The translations under genes were made by a program, and so were the position numbers. The notes below the pieces were generated by a model. The model was given only the letters and a program-made list of their open reading frames with translations. It did no database searches and was not told where the DNA came from. Source: Medicago truncatula (taxonomy: Eukaryota; Streptophyta; Magnoliopsida; Fabales; Fabaceae). From it: a stretch of DNA of 64,000 nucleotides. Where the stretch lies: NCBI RefSeq assembly GCF_003473485.1, contig NC_053044.1, forward strand, positions 53,174,091 through 53,238,090. The letters run 5' to 3'. This document shows, one piece after another, positions 45,901 through 56,843 of the stretch (position 1 is the stretch's first letter; every line of letters begins with the position of its first letter).

Positions 45901-46592
45901 ATTAAAGTGTAGTCCATATTTAATTATTAAGGGGGGTTGTAATTCAAGTATCTTATAGGGGAGGGGAGTATAAATTTTACCTTTCAAGGGAGGGGAATGT
46001 ATATTTTAACATAAGAGGGGAGGGGAGTGTAATTCAAACATCTTTGCGGGGAGAGAAGTGTAATTTACTCAATGGTTTATATATCTCAATCCTTTGGGTC
46101 TATTCGTATGAATCACCAACACTTTCACATACATAGACAACTGACATAACACTGACACATCGACACCGATAATAATTTTAAAAAAAGAAAAGATTAAATG
46201 TCATTATAAGTGTTGGTGTCATGTCGGTGTCTTACACCAACACATATCAGACACACTTTTAATTTCAAGGTTCGGTGTTACACAGGTCTATACTGTAGAT
46301 TATCTAATACATTTTTTGCATGTTTTTGAATTTTGGTGCTTGCTGAGTTGTGCTCTTACCACATTGGGTAGCTAGATGATTATTTAACTTCGATTTATCG
46401 TGCTTAATTCAACGATAACATGGAATTATGAACTGTTGGTTTATTTTCAGTTCCCTTTTATTATTTGATTTATCGATAATATCCATCTCTTGTTGTTATT
46501 GGCAGCGGGTTGGTGGTTGCTGGGATGGTTATTGGCTGACGGAGTCTGTGCTTCACGACTTGGATACGTTTTCTGGTGGGGTAGCATATTGA
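42996..46592 (+). CDS. Conserved plant protein of unknown function, probably plastid-targeted
   Basis: Seven exons: 42996-43114, 43189-43231, 43311-43403, 43476-43538, 44040-44135, 44255-44332, 46506-46592. All join in frame to give 192 residues. The first ~35 residues are Ser/Arg/Cys-rich and lack acids ([23 protein letters not shown]), like a chloroplast transit peptide. The mature part has a strongly ordered look: '[30 protein letters not shown]', '[12 protein letters not shown]', '[39 protein letters not shown]'. I have the impression of a conserved single-copy plant family but cannot name its domain. No disabling change is seen. The last intron (2.2 kb) has collected a plastid DNA insert, a LINE and a fold-back element. 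Confidence 0.82.
44530..44715 (+). other. ndhH: Nuclear insert of plastid DNA (ndhH 3' part)
   Basis: Within intron 6, one frame reads [44 protein letters not shown].. and continues to KRMKLA. This is the C-terminal region of the plastid NADH dehydrogenase subunit NdhH. The match ends abruptly after 'atgaaattggct', and only about 60 codons are present. It is on the sense strand of the host gene but in an intron, so it is a NUPT relic, not an active ndhH. Confidence 0.85.
44778..45248 (-). mobile_element. 5'-truncated LINE
   Basis: Bounded by perfect 17-bp repeats ctgtataaataactctt (44761-44777, 45249-45265), with the poly-A tail as a T-run at the left (44778-44791). The minus strand carries ORF2 C-terminal codons in two frames. 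These include '[19 protein letters not shown]' and '[14 protein letters not shown]'. It is inserted antisense in the last intron of the 42996 gene. Confidence 0.85.
45352..46070. mobile_element. Fold-back element with G/C-skewed subrepeats
   Basis: Inverted arms rich in 'cccctcccctc' / 'ggggaggggag', each made of repeated ~50-bp subunits ('ttgaattacacttccctcccctc'). The left end is GAAATTACACTTCCCTCCCC and the right end, inverted, GAGTAAATTACACTTCTCTC. Perfect 9-bp flanks aatggttta lie at 45343-45351 and 46071-46079. Mutator-like by target size; no coding. Confidence 0.75.
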
Positions 46593-47424
46593 AAAAATTT
46601 CAAAGCAGTAGTCAGTTTCGTGAAGCTCCATGGCCAAAACATAAAGTGATATGCAGTATGCTATTATTACTATCATAGATTCCTAATTCTAATCTGTAAA
46701 ATTTGTACATATTTATAAGAAATTCAGTTGTTATTATGTGTAAATAAACGAGGACTATAATTGGTCCTTGCTGATCCAATGTAAACAGTCCTGCACATTT
46801 TGACAAGTTGCCATGTGTTTCGTGCTTATACTCAAATGTGTATACTTGTGCAAGATAGAATAAAATGAAGAGAATTACTCCTTCAATTGCATACATTACA
46901 TTTTCTTTGCACTGTCATTACTCATTTTCAGTTATGTTCATATATGATTTAACTAATCCTTAGAATGCAAGCCTGATTTCATGGTTTGAATTTGAATAAT
47001 GATTAGTATACAAAATATGTGCCAAATGAGTAAAGTTTCTGCCTCATAAAGAAGTACTACTGAATGAGTAGAAACAAAAGTACATGGCGTCTTTTGGTGT
47101 ATATCATGAAAGATTTAAATTTGGATATGCTAAGAAAGTATGTATCAGTTTCATGCTGTTGTTGGTTACAAATTCAGGAAAGACGCCAATATTATTGGAA
47201 AACATAAAAGGTAGTACATAGTATTTACACATTTTCATATTCAAGATAGAGTCGTGAAACAATTTTCATGACATCCAATATTAGCAAACGTTTGGTGGTT
47301 TCTTGAATTATATGTGATATGATCGATGATGTATATAAAATTTAGTTGCATTAAATGAAATATGTATGGAGTGCGTATTCTTTACAGAGAAATTGAAGAT
47401 ATTTAATACAAAAAATAAATAAAT
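46593..47424. other. 3' flank of the 42996 gene
   Basis: AT-rich, probable 3' UTR and intergenic DNA. No further gene until the tRNA. Confidence 0.45.
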
Positions 47425-47496
47425 TGCGTTTGCCGGGAGTCGAACCCGGGTCTATTGCTTGGAAGGCAATTATCCTAACCGTTGGACTACAAACGC
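47425..47496 (-). tRNA. tRNA-Gly (anticodon UCC)
   Basis: The 72-nt minus-strand sequence folds as a cloverleaf. The acceptor stem is GCGTTTG/CAAACGC with discriminator A, the anticodon arm ATTGC-CTTCCAA-GCAAT has TCC at positions 34-36, and the T arm is CCGGG-TTCGACT-CCCGG. Internal A (TAGTCCAACGG) and B (GGTTCGACTCC) boxes are intact. A T6 run (minus strand, 47415-47410) ten bases downstream can terminate Pol III. No CCA is encoded, as expected for a nuclear gene. Confidence 0.95.
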
Positions 47497-48929
47497 TTGA
47501 TGTTAACATGGATATGTTTTAATATTATAGCGTAATTTTATAGAGTCATTGATTTATTAGGATGACATCAATATTTTTGTTTGTATCACAGTGGCAGTTA
47601 GCATATAAACGAATCAACTATGTTACGTATGCATGGAATATGCTTAAGTTCTCAATTCCTAATTTGTTTCCATGACAATGATTGTTCTCCCTAACTAATT
47701 TATTCATCAAACCACAAAAAAACAAAGCTAAACTTTTCCATATCTAAACTGCTGTTTAATCATTACTATTAATTAATACAAAACAGCGGCTAATTTCAAC
47801 TTAACTTACGTCCCAGATGCACAACATGTTTGTTTAGGTTCCATAATTCATGAGTTTATGTTTAATCTAGAAAATTAGTTTTGTTCCTCAAGCAAGAACT
47901 GGAATATCCTCACCCTTCCAAATTTGTCTTATCTCATCCACTTTTATTTAAACAAAATGTTTTTAGTTCAGCTAATTAGCTGGTTGATGATATTGTTAAT
48001 TATAGTTTGACAAAGACATATATTTTCTTTCACATGTCATCCTACAAATTGCAAATAAACTAGAGCTTGGTTTTGTCTTTTATACCAACGTTAAAAGTTC
48101 ATTTTCGTTTGTTGTTCATGAAGGAAAAAAAAAACTTCATGTTTGAGTGATTAGTTTGTCGCAAGATGTGTGAGATGTTCTCTTTCAAAACTATAAATTC
48201 ATCATTGTGTGTGTCTTATGTTAGTAATTTATGAATAAAATTGATTAACTTATAAAAACACATTTGAAATCAAATTAATGAAAGACACATTCGATAAACA
48301 AACAAACAAACTAATAAGCTACACATTTGTGAATGTTTTTGTTATAGGAATGACGCTTATCAGATTCAAGTATAAAAAAATGGTTGCTCACTCTATTTCA
48401 AACCAAAGAAAAAATAAACAAAATGAACCCTTTTAAAGCCGCTGTCAAAACCAGATTTGGATTCCCTGCAACTGCTAATGCAACAACTATAATAACCGAT
48501 AGATTTAGAGACATAAAACTTCTTATTCATAGTTGTTGCACTATTTAGCATGGATCCATTTGATGAAAAGGTACCAATATAATTATTTGAGGAAGAAAGA
48601 CTTTAAAAATACACAAACATTTATAAAGGAAACAAAAAAATTATTCGTATTATATAGTTGGCAGTGGAATGTGCGTTTGGCATGTTAGGTGGCGGGAAAA
48701 GGGGACTTACGATAACTGAGACATGGTGCATACAATCACATCACCTCATTTTATTATTTGATTGAATTGAATAAAAATTTGATACAAAACAAATATGCTG
48801 AGGATATAACACTAAACATAATGTCTACTGTCTATTTTTTATATGAAGTTCATGTCTGAAGTACTAGCATTGTTTATTCTAATAATTGATTACTTCAAAC
48901 TTATTTAACGACGTAGAAATTTGTAACGC
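47497..48929. other. Intergenic, upstream of the ABCG gene
   Basis: AT-rich. No gene, long repeat or clear element is recognised. Confidence 0.45.
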
Positions 48930-48937
48930 TATAAATA
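48930..48937 (+). promoter_or_regulatory. TATA box of the ABCG/PDR gene
   Basis: TATAAATA in the context gcTATAAATAag, 49 bp upstream of the ATG at 48986, implying a short leader of roughly 25 nt. Position and consensus fit a core promoter. Confidence 0.6.
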
Positions 48938-48985
48938 AGAAGTTGGTGACTCTAAACAGAGTACATAATACAAAATAATACATAC

Positions 48986-51900
48986 ATGGAAGGTGGTGAA
49001 CTGAGAGTGGCGAGTGGACGCGTAGGGAGCTCCAGCATATGGAGAAGTGGTGCAGTTGATGTATTTTCAGGATCGTCAAGAAGGGATGATGATGAACAAG
49101 AGCTTCAATGGGCTGCTATTGAGAAGCTTCCGACCTATCTACGCATGACTAGAGGTATACTGAATGAATCACAAAGTGAACAGCCTATAGAGATTGATAT
49201 CAACAAACTTGGACCACTGCAGAGGAAGAATTTAGTGGAGAGACTTGTCAAGATTGCCGAGGAAGATAATGAGAAGTTCTTGTTGAAGTTAAGACAACGC
49301 ATTGATCGGTATGTATGCTACCAACTTATCTAGCACCGACATTTCAAATTGAATGCATGTTTATTGCGTTGATTAAGATAGGACATTTTCTTAAATTATA
49401 AACAAATTCCGTGTCTGTGTAAATGTTTCTAACGCAGTACTAACTTGAGTTGTTGTTTTGTGTCTGTGTTTGTTCTAGTTTTGAAATGAATCTTAAAGAA
49501 ATTATGTAAGGTTTTAAGTAGTGGTTGCATCGTAATTCTTGATATTTGTGTTGAATTACTGTCAAATGCAGTTGATACAATATTGGTTGTGGTTGCGAGA
49601 TATAAAAAATCGACGATGTTTTGGCCAAATAGTGATAATGTACCATTTTTTGAAACTCTGGCATCATGTGTAGAGGAATTTACAAGTTTGTGTAATTTTG
49701 TTCGTTTCATGGTTCAGGGTTGGACTTGATTTTCCGACAATTGAAGTCCGTTTTGAGCACTTGAATGTTGAAGCAGAAGCTCATGTGGGAAGCAGGGCAT
49801 TGCCTACAATCCTCAACTTCTCCATTAATTTGTTGGAGGTAGTCATAACAAAAATTTTGGAATTGGATGTTTTGCTATCCCAAAAAAATCCTTTTGAAGC
49901 AGAATATACTGACAAGCTCTAATGTTTATGTATTTGTGCTCTCTTTTTGAAGGGATTCCTGAATAATCTTCACCTTATCCCGAGTCGAAAGAAGCCGCTA
50001 ACGGTTCTTCATGATGTTAGTGGAATAATCAAGCCTAAAAGGTAAGACAACATTGCCTTAGTGAAATTCACACGATTGACAGAAAATATCTATTTCTCAA
50101 TTAACAATTTGTTTTGCCTGTTGCAGAATGACACTGCTCTTAGGTCCTCCAAGTTCTGGAAAGACTACATTGTTGTTGGCACTAGCCGGAAGACTCAGTA
50201 GAGATCTAAAAGTAAGCACATGTGACATTCCTTTTGTTTCAGAAATTATGTTTCACAATCATAATTCATTCATTTCCAATTTTCCATTGATGATTAATTG
50301 CAGTTTTCGGGGAGAGTTGCGTATAATGATCACGGGATGGAAGAATTCGTACCACAGAGAACATCAGCTTACATAAGTCAAACTGATTTACACATAGGAG
50401 AACTGACAGTGAGAGAAACATTGGCCTTTTCAGCAAGGTGTCAAGGAATAGGAACTCGTTATGGTCAGTAATATAGTCCTTTGTTGTCTGTACAATGAAG
50501 GGTTATGTATTGTCACTTACATTTGATTGAACTGTTTTTCAACTTTGTGCAATCGGAAGATATGCTCGCAGAATTATCAAGAAGAGAAAAGGCTGAAAAC
50601 ATTAAACCAGATCCTGATCTTGATATTTATATGAAGGTAAGATGAGATAAAGATTAGATAAATGTTAATAGACCTCTATGCATAATGAATAACTTGGAGA
50701 TAAAGCTAACCTGCTTAATTTTCAGGCTGAAGCACTAGAAGGCCAAGAAACCAACATAGTTACAGATTATATAATTAAGGTAGAAAATCCAGTTCATCAA
50801 ATTTTTAAAGATGACTTTAGGATAAAATAAGGAAGAATCTCATTTTTTTCCTGTTTTAAAACATTTGGCAGATTTTAGGACTAGATGTTTGTGCTGATAC
50901 CATGGTAGGAGATGACATGATTCGAGGTATTTCGGGTGGACAAAAGAAGAGAGTCACAACTGGTAAAACCATAAATCTCATTATCTGTGTAATACTAATA
51001 TGAAATGAAGTGTTTATGTTTTCATTTGTGTTTTGTGAAACTCAAGATGTGACTATGAGCTACAGGTGAGATGCTAGTTGGACCAGCAAGAGCGCTTTTC
51101 ATGGACGAAATATCGACTGGTTTGGACAGTTCAACAACATTTCAAATGATTAATTCACTAAGGCAATCCATCCACATTCTGAATGGAACAGCTCTTATCT
51201 CTCTTCTACAGCCAACACCTGAAACTTACGATTTATTCGACGACATAATTCTCCTCTCAGACGGACAAATTGTGTATCAAGGTCCAAGGGAAAACGTCCT
51301 CGAATTCTTTGAGCATGTTGGTTTCAAATGTCCAGAGAGGAAAGGAGTAGCAGATTTTTTACAAGAAGTACTTTTTCTTAGCTTCATTAGACTCTATGAC
51401 TTGTTTTGCACTTTTCACCTTTAATAGAAGACACTATACTTATCTCTTTATATGACAGGTAACTTCAAGAAAAGATCAAGAACAGTACTGGTCAAATAAA
51501 GATAAGCCATATACCTTTATCACTGTTAGAGAATTCGCTGAAGAATTTCAGTTGTTTCATGTCGGTCAAAAACTCGGTGATGAACTTGGTACTCCATTTG
51601 ATGCCTCCAAAGGCCACCCTGCCGTTTTAACCAAAAACAAGTATGGTGTGAGCAGGAAAGAACTCTTAAAAGCCTGCGTATCAAGAGAACTCTTACTTAT
51701 GAAAAGGAATTCGTTTGTCTATATTTTCAAGATGTGGCAGGTAAACACAAACCGATCAAAAAAACCTTACTTGATCATTCATCGGTGTTATTTACACTAG
51801 ATTCATGTTTGATTTCATTTGTTTTCAGTTGATCTTCACTGGCATCGTAACAATGACAATGTTCCTACGAACTGAGATGCACCGGAATACTGAAACAGAT

Positions 51901-54900
51901 GGTGGGATCTATATGGGTGCTCTATTCTTCATACTAATTGTAATTATGTTCAATGGATACTCCGAGCTATCGATGTTCATAATGAAACTCCCAGTTTTCT
52001 ATAAGCAAAGGGACCTTCTGCTTTTCCCTGCTTGGGCATATTCTTTGCCTACTTGGATCCTTAAGATTCCTATAACCTTTGTAGAAGTTGGTATTTGGGT
52101 TGTGTTGACTTACTATGTAATCGGATTTGATCCATGTTTTGAAAGGTGGGAATATTGTTTTTCCTTTGGTACGTAGATTCCAAACATAATATTCTCCAGT
52201 CTGCTAAACACAGTTGGATCATTTGCTTTACTTGTAGGTTCATCAAACAGTACTTTTTGCTAGTTTGTATCAACCAGATGGCATCTGCACTTTTTCGATT
52301 TATTGGCGCAGTTGGGAGGAATGTTATTGTTGCAAACACAGTTGGATCATTTGCTTTACTTGCAGTTTTGGTCATGGGTGGATTCATCCTATCGAGAGGT
52401 GAAGTGCAACTTGTTAGTGCCGTTTGTTATCGAAGATGCATACTTTTTGTTTCAATGTATTATAATATCAAAAGCTCACTGAACTATGTTCTTATGCATC
52501 AGTTGATGTGAAGAAGTGGTGGTTATGGGGTTACTGGGTATCCCCAATGATGTATGGACAAAATGCTATAGCTGTGAATGAATTCCTTGGAAAAAGTTGG
52601 TCCCATGTAAGCAAGCAATATAATCACACTTCCATGAGTGAAAGATCTTACATATACAAGAATACAAATATGACTAATGAAGAGTTTCAATCTGTGTCTG
52701 ATAATACATGAATACCTTTTCATTGCAGATTCCACCTGATTCAACAGAACCATTAGGAGTGCAGATCTTGAAGTCGCGTGGGATTTTCCCTGAAGCATAC
52801 TGGTATTGGATTGGAGTTGGAGCTTCCATTGGATACATGTTACTATTCAACTTCCTTTTCCCTCTAGCCTTACATTATCTTGACTCTAAGTATCCAATAT
52901 ATTATATGTGGTTGTCAGGTTATAAAATTGATAGTTCTCTTGGTAACAAATGAAACATTTTATTGCAGCATTTGGTAAACCGCAGGCTTTAATATCAGAA
53001 GAAGCATTGGCTGAGAGAAATGCTGCCACTGCTGGAAGCAAACAGATTATTGAACTGTCGCCTAAATTGGAATGTTCGTCAGGTGAGTTACAATTAGCTT
53101 ACTAAACTTCTTCCTATTTTACTTCACATGTTAATTCACTGTAAGATGATTGATATAATTTTGATGTAACAAAAGGAAATGCAAGTCGAAGAAGTTTTTC
53201 TTCAACGACGCTATCAACAAAGGTAGGCAGCATTAATGCAGCTGATCACACTAGGAAGCGGGGGATGGTTCTTCCTTTCACTCCCCTTTCTATCACTTTT
53301 GATGAAATCGGATATGCCGTGGACATGCCGCAGGTACAAGAATTAGCTTCAAACTTCAAAGGAACTTTTAAGTGGATAATTCCACTATCAAATCATCAAC
53401 TTGAAATGTAGTGGTCATTTCTATAATGGAGCATTAGAAGTGTTTGTTTGGATTGACTTATTTAAGCTTACATACTAACTAGCATAAACACTAGTGAGAC
53501 TGTTTAGGAGAGCTTATGGAAACAACTTATGAGATGTCCATAAGCTTTTTTTAGCTTCTTTACGTAAGAATTCAAAGATAGCTTACGAAAACAACTTATA
53601 ATTCCTACGAAAACAATTAGACTTTATTTTATTTTTTATTACAAAAATAGCTTATACATAAACACTTATATGATAAGTGTCTATGCTATATAAGCGCTTA
53701 ATTAAGTTGTTTATTCAAACAGGGCCTGATTCATCCTGCATGCACATAGCATAATATAGTGGTTGCATGTGAAGCTTACCAAAGTTACACACTCTGAATA
53801 AAACAAGCATAAAAAAGTGACAGTAAATTTACACTCTCCTTACTGATATATTTCTAATAGTCTCCCTTTAATTTGTGCTTGCTTGTAGGAAATGAAAGCC
53901 AAAGGTATTCCTGAAGATCGACTTGAACTTTTGACAGGTGTTAATGGAGCTTTTAGACCAGGAGTTCTGACAGCTCTAATGGGTATAAGTGGAGCTGGTA
54001 AAACAACTCTAATGGATGTGCTGTCTGGAAGGAAAACAACAGGATATGTTCAAGGACAAATCACTATATCCGGGTACCCTAAGAAGCAAGAAACATTTTC
54101 TCGGATATCAGGATACTGTGAGCAAACTGATATCCACTCTCCCCATGTTACTGTCTATGAATCTCTTGTTTATTCTGCATGGCTCCGGTTACCCCCCGAG
54201 GTTGATACTTCTACAAGAAAGGTAAAGTTTGTCAATTTTGTGTTTCTCTTTTACTTTGTAGATAAAATCAGAGTATATTAACAAGACATGCAACACACAC
54301 CACTAATTTCAGATGTTCATTGAGGAAGTTATGGAGCTGATAGAGCTGACTTCAATAAGAGAAGCGCTTGTTGGATTACCTGGTGTGAATGGTCTGTCCA
54401 CAGAACAGCGCAAGAGGTTAACGATTGCAGTTGAACTTGTTGCCAATCCATCTATTATATTCATGGATGAACCTACCTCTGGCCTTGATGCAAGAGCTGC
54501 TGCTATAGTAATGAGAACAGTGAGGAATACAGTGGACACAGGGAGAACTGTTGTCTGCACAATTCATCAGCCTAGTATTGATATATTTGATGCTTTTGAT
54601 GAGGTCAGAGACCCTTTTCCTTTTTTTTCTTTCTAAGTTGTTAAAAAATAGTGTCCCAAGGCTGAACATCTATCTTGTAAATTACAGCTACTTCTCTTGA
54701 AGCGTGGAGGAGAAGAAATATATGTGGGGCCATTAGGCCGACATTGTTCTCATCTGATCAACTACTTTGAGGTCACTATCTCTAATTTTTTACTAATAGT
54801 CTAATGCTAAATACTTAACATATTATCAATCAGTTTTTTCACCAAAGCAAAACTTACCTGCTTCGTATAGGGAATTAATGGAGTGCCAAAAATCAAGAAT

Positions 54901-56466
54901 GGTTATAACCCTGCCACTTGGATGTTGGAGGTTACTTCAGAAGCACAAGAAGAAGCTCTCGGAATTAACTTCGCCGAACTATACAAGAACTCTGACTTAT
55001 ATAGGTAAGACAGGAAAAACTTGTAAATTAAAGCACATTCCATAGATTATCATCTTGAATCCATAATGAAGCTTGGAAATAAAATCTGCTCTTTAAGGAT
55101 ATATGGTTTATTAAGCCATATTGTATAATTACATTCAGGACAAACAAGGCCTTGATCAGGGAACTAAGTACTCCTCCAGAGGGTTCTAAAGACTTGTACT
55201 TCACAACACAGCACTCTCAGTCTTTCTTAACCCAATGTATGGCTTGCCTTTGGAAGCAGAACCTATCGTATTGGCGAAATCCCCCATACAGTGCAGTGAG
55301 ACTTTTATTCACAACGGTCATAGCCTTCTTGTTCGGGACAATATTTTGGAATATTGGCTCAAAAAGGTACCAAGCCATGTTCCTGACTCGTTTCTGAGTT
55401 GCTGTTCATTATACCTTTGCTTATGTACTATTGTAATGCAGGGAAAGAAGACAAGATCTATTTAACGCGATGGGGTCCATGTACGCTGCAGTGCTCTTCA
55501 TTGGGGTACAAAATGCTACATCGGTGCAACCAGTTGTAGCCATTGAGAGAACAGTTTTCTATAGAGAAAAGGCTGCTGGAATGTACTCAGCATTGCCATA
55601 TGCATTTGGACAGGTATGCATTAAGTTTCTTGATCACGAAATGGCTAAGGAATGTTAACTTTTATGAATAAACCATCAATTTATCCTTAAATTATCATTA
55701 TCTCTCTAATTAGCTAGGTTCATGGTAGTTTAGTGACTAAATTGAAGGTTTATTCTAAATATTAGTGAACAGATAAACTTTTTAATTAATGAATACTAAT
55801 TATATGAAGTTGAGAGAATGAAAACTGTTTAGAAAACTTACCAGATTTGAAATATTCAGGTTGCTGTTGAGATCCCATACATACTCATACAGAGCCTTGT
55901 ATATGGGGTTATAGTGTATACCATGGTTGGGTTTGAAAGGACACCTACCAAGTTCTTTTGGTATCTCTTCTTCATGTTCTTCACCTTTCTATACTTCACC
56001 TTTTTTGGAATGATGCTTGTCGGTGCTACACCAGATCACAATGTTGCTGCTATAGTTTCCTTTGGCTTCTACTTGCTATGGAACCTTTTCTCAGGATTCG
56101 TTATTCCCCGAACCGTAAGTTTCATTGTTCCTTTCGCTTCAAATTTAATATTAGACCATGCAAGTGTAAACATGTAAGTTAACTCGGTTAAAATGTTTTA
56201 TATAACAGAGGATGCCGGTATGGTGGAGATGGTTTTTCTGGATTTGTCCCATCTCTTGGACATTATATGGCTTGATTACAACACAATTTGGTGATGTTAA
56301 CGAACGTATGGATACTGGAGAGACAGTGGAAGAGTTTGTTAGGAGTTATTTTGGTTACAGAGATGATTTCAAAGATGTAGCTGCAGCTGTGGTTGTTAGT
56401 TTTTCACTGATCTTTGGATCTGCCTTTGCTTTTTCAATTAAGGCATTTAATTTCCAAAAAAGATAA
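48986..56466 (+). CDS. ABCG full-size transporter, PDR type
   Basis: Twenty-four exons, starting 48986-49308 and ending 56209-56466. Intermediate exons include 49718-49838, 51066-51367, 51829-52145, 52238-52398, 52729-52918, 53889-54221 and 54313-54603. Every junction is GT..AG and phase-consistent, giving 1460 residues. Order is NBD1-TMD1-NBD2-TMD2, the reverse order typical of PDR proteins. NBD1 has Walker [10 protein letters not shown] (near 184), signature [14 protein letters not shown] and Walker [19 protein letters not shown]2 has GISGAGKTT (near 908), [43 protein letters not shown] proteins are plasma-membrane exporters of terpenoids, phenolics or hormones; substrate unknown here. Odd points: the usual exon-14 donor is mutated (52886), so a cryptic donor adding 11 residues is assumed, and exon 12 is partly duplicated into intron 11. 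The gene may be functional or a weak allele. Confidence 0.9.
53439..53724. mobile_element. MITE in ABCG intron 16
   Basis: About 285 bp. The left end reads tgtttgtttggattgactta, and the right end, inverted, ccctgtttgaataaacaact. The interior has 'ataagcgcttaattaag' and inverted 'cataagct' blocks. A fragment of the same family is at 20323-20390. The ends resemble TGTTTGG-type hAT/unclassified MITEs; no clear target duplication was found. Confidence 0.6.
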
Positions 56467-56843
56467 GCATTTTGTCCAAATTGTACATTCACATCTTAAT
56501 TAGTAACAAGATTAAGAGTATAAAGTTGTAAATGTAATCTCAAGTGTGTATGAAATATCTGTGAAGTGTTCAACATGAATAAGTATCCAACTGATAATGA
56601 CGGTTTTGTTTGAAATGAAGCTAGCTATGTATTCATTGGCTTTGTTAATGCAACAATGAAATAAGAACGAACAAGTGCCAGTAAATTAAAATGTCAGATG
56701 CCGCATATGATACAGTCAGAAAGTTCTCTCTCATCCTACTACACCTAACAAGTAACACCTACAGTTACAAATGAATCTCAATTCTCGTAAGAGGTACATA
56801 AAATTAAATTAAACAAGAAGGAACCGTAAAGACTTGTGCCAAC
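56467..56843. other. Convergent 3' region of ABCG and PP2C
   Basis: 377 bp between two facing stop codons. It must hold both 3' UTRs, so the transcripts may overlap. No other feature. Confidence 0.5.

Noticed and set aside
52887-52920. U12-type intron (GTATCC donor) in ABCG
   Set aside because: Splicing at 52890 puts the downstream exon out of frame and stops within a few codons; no U12 branch site seen.
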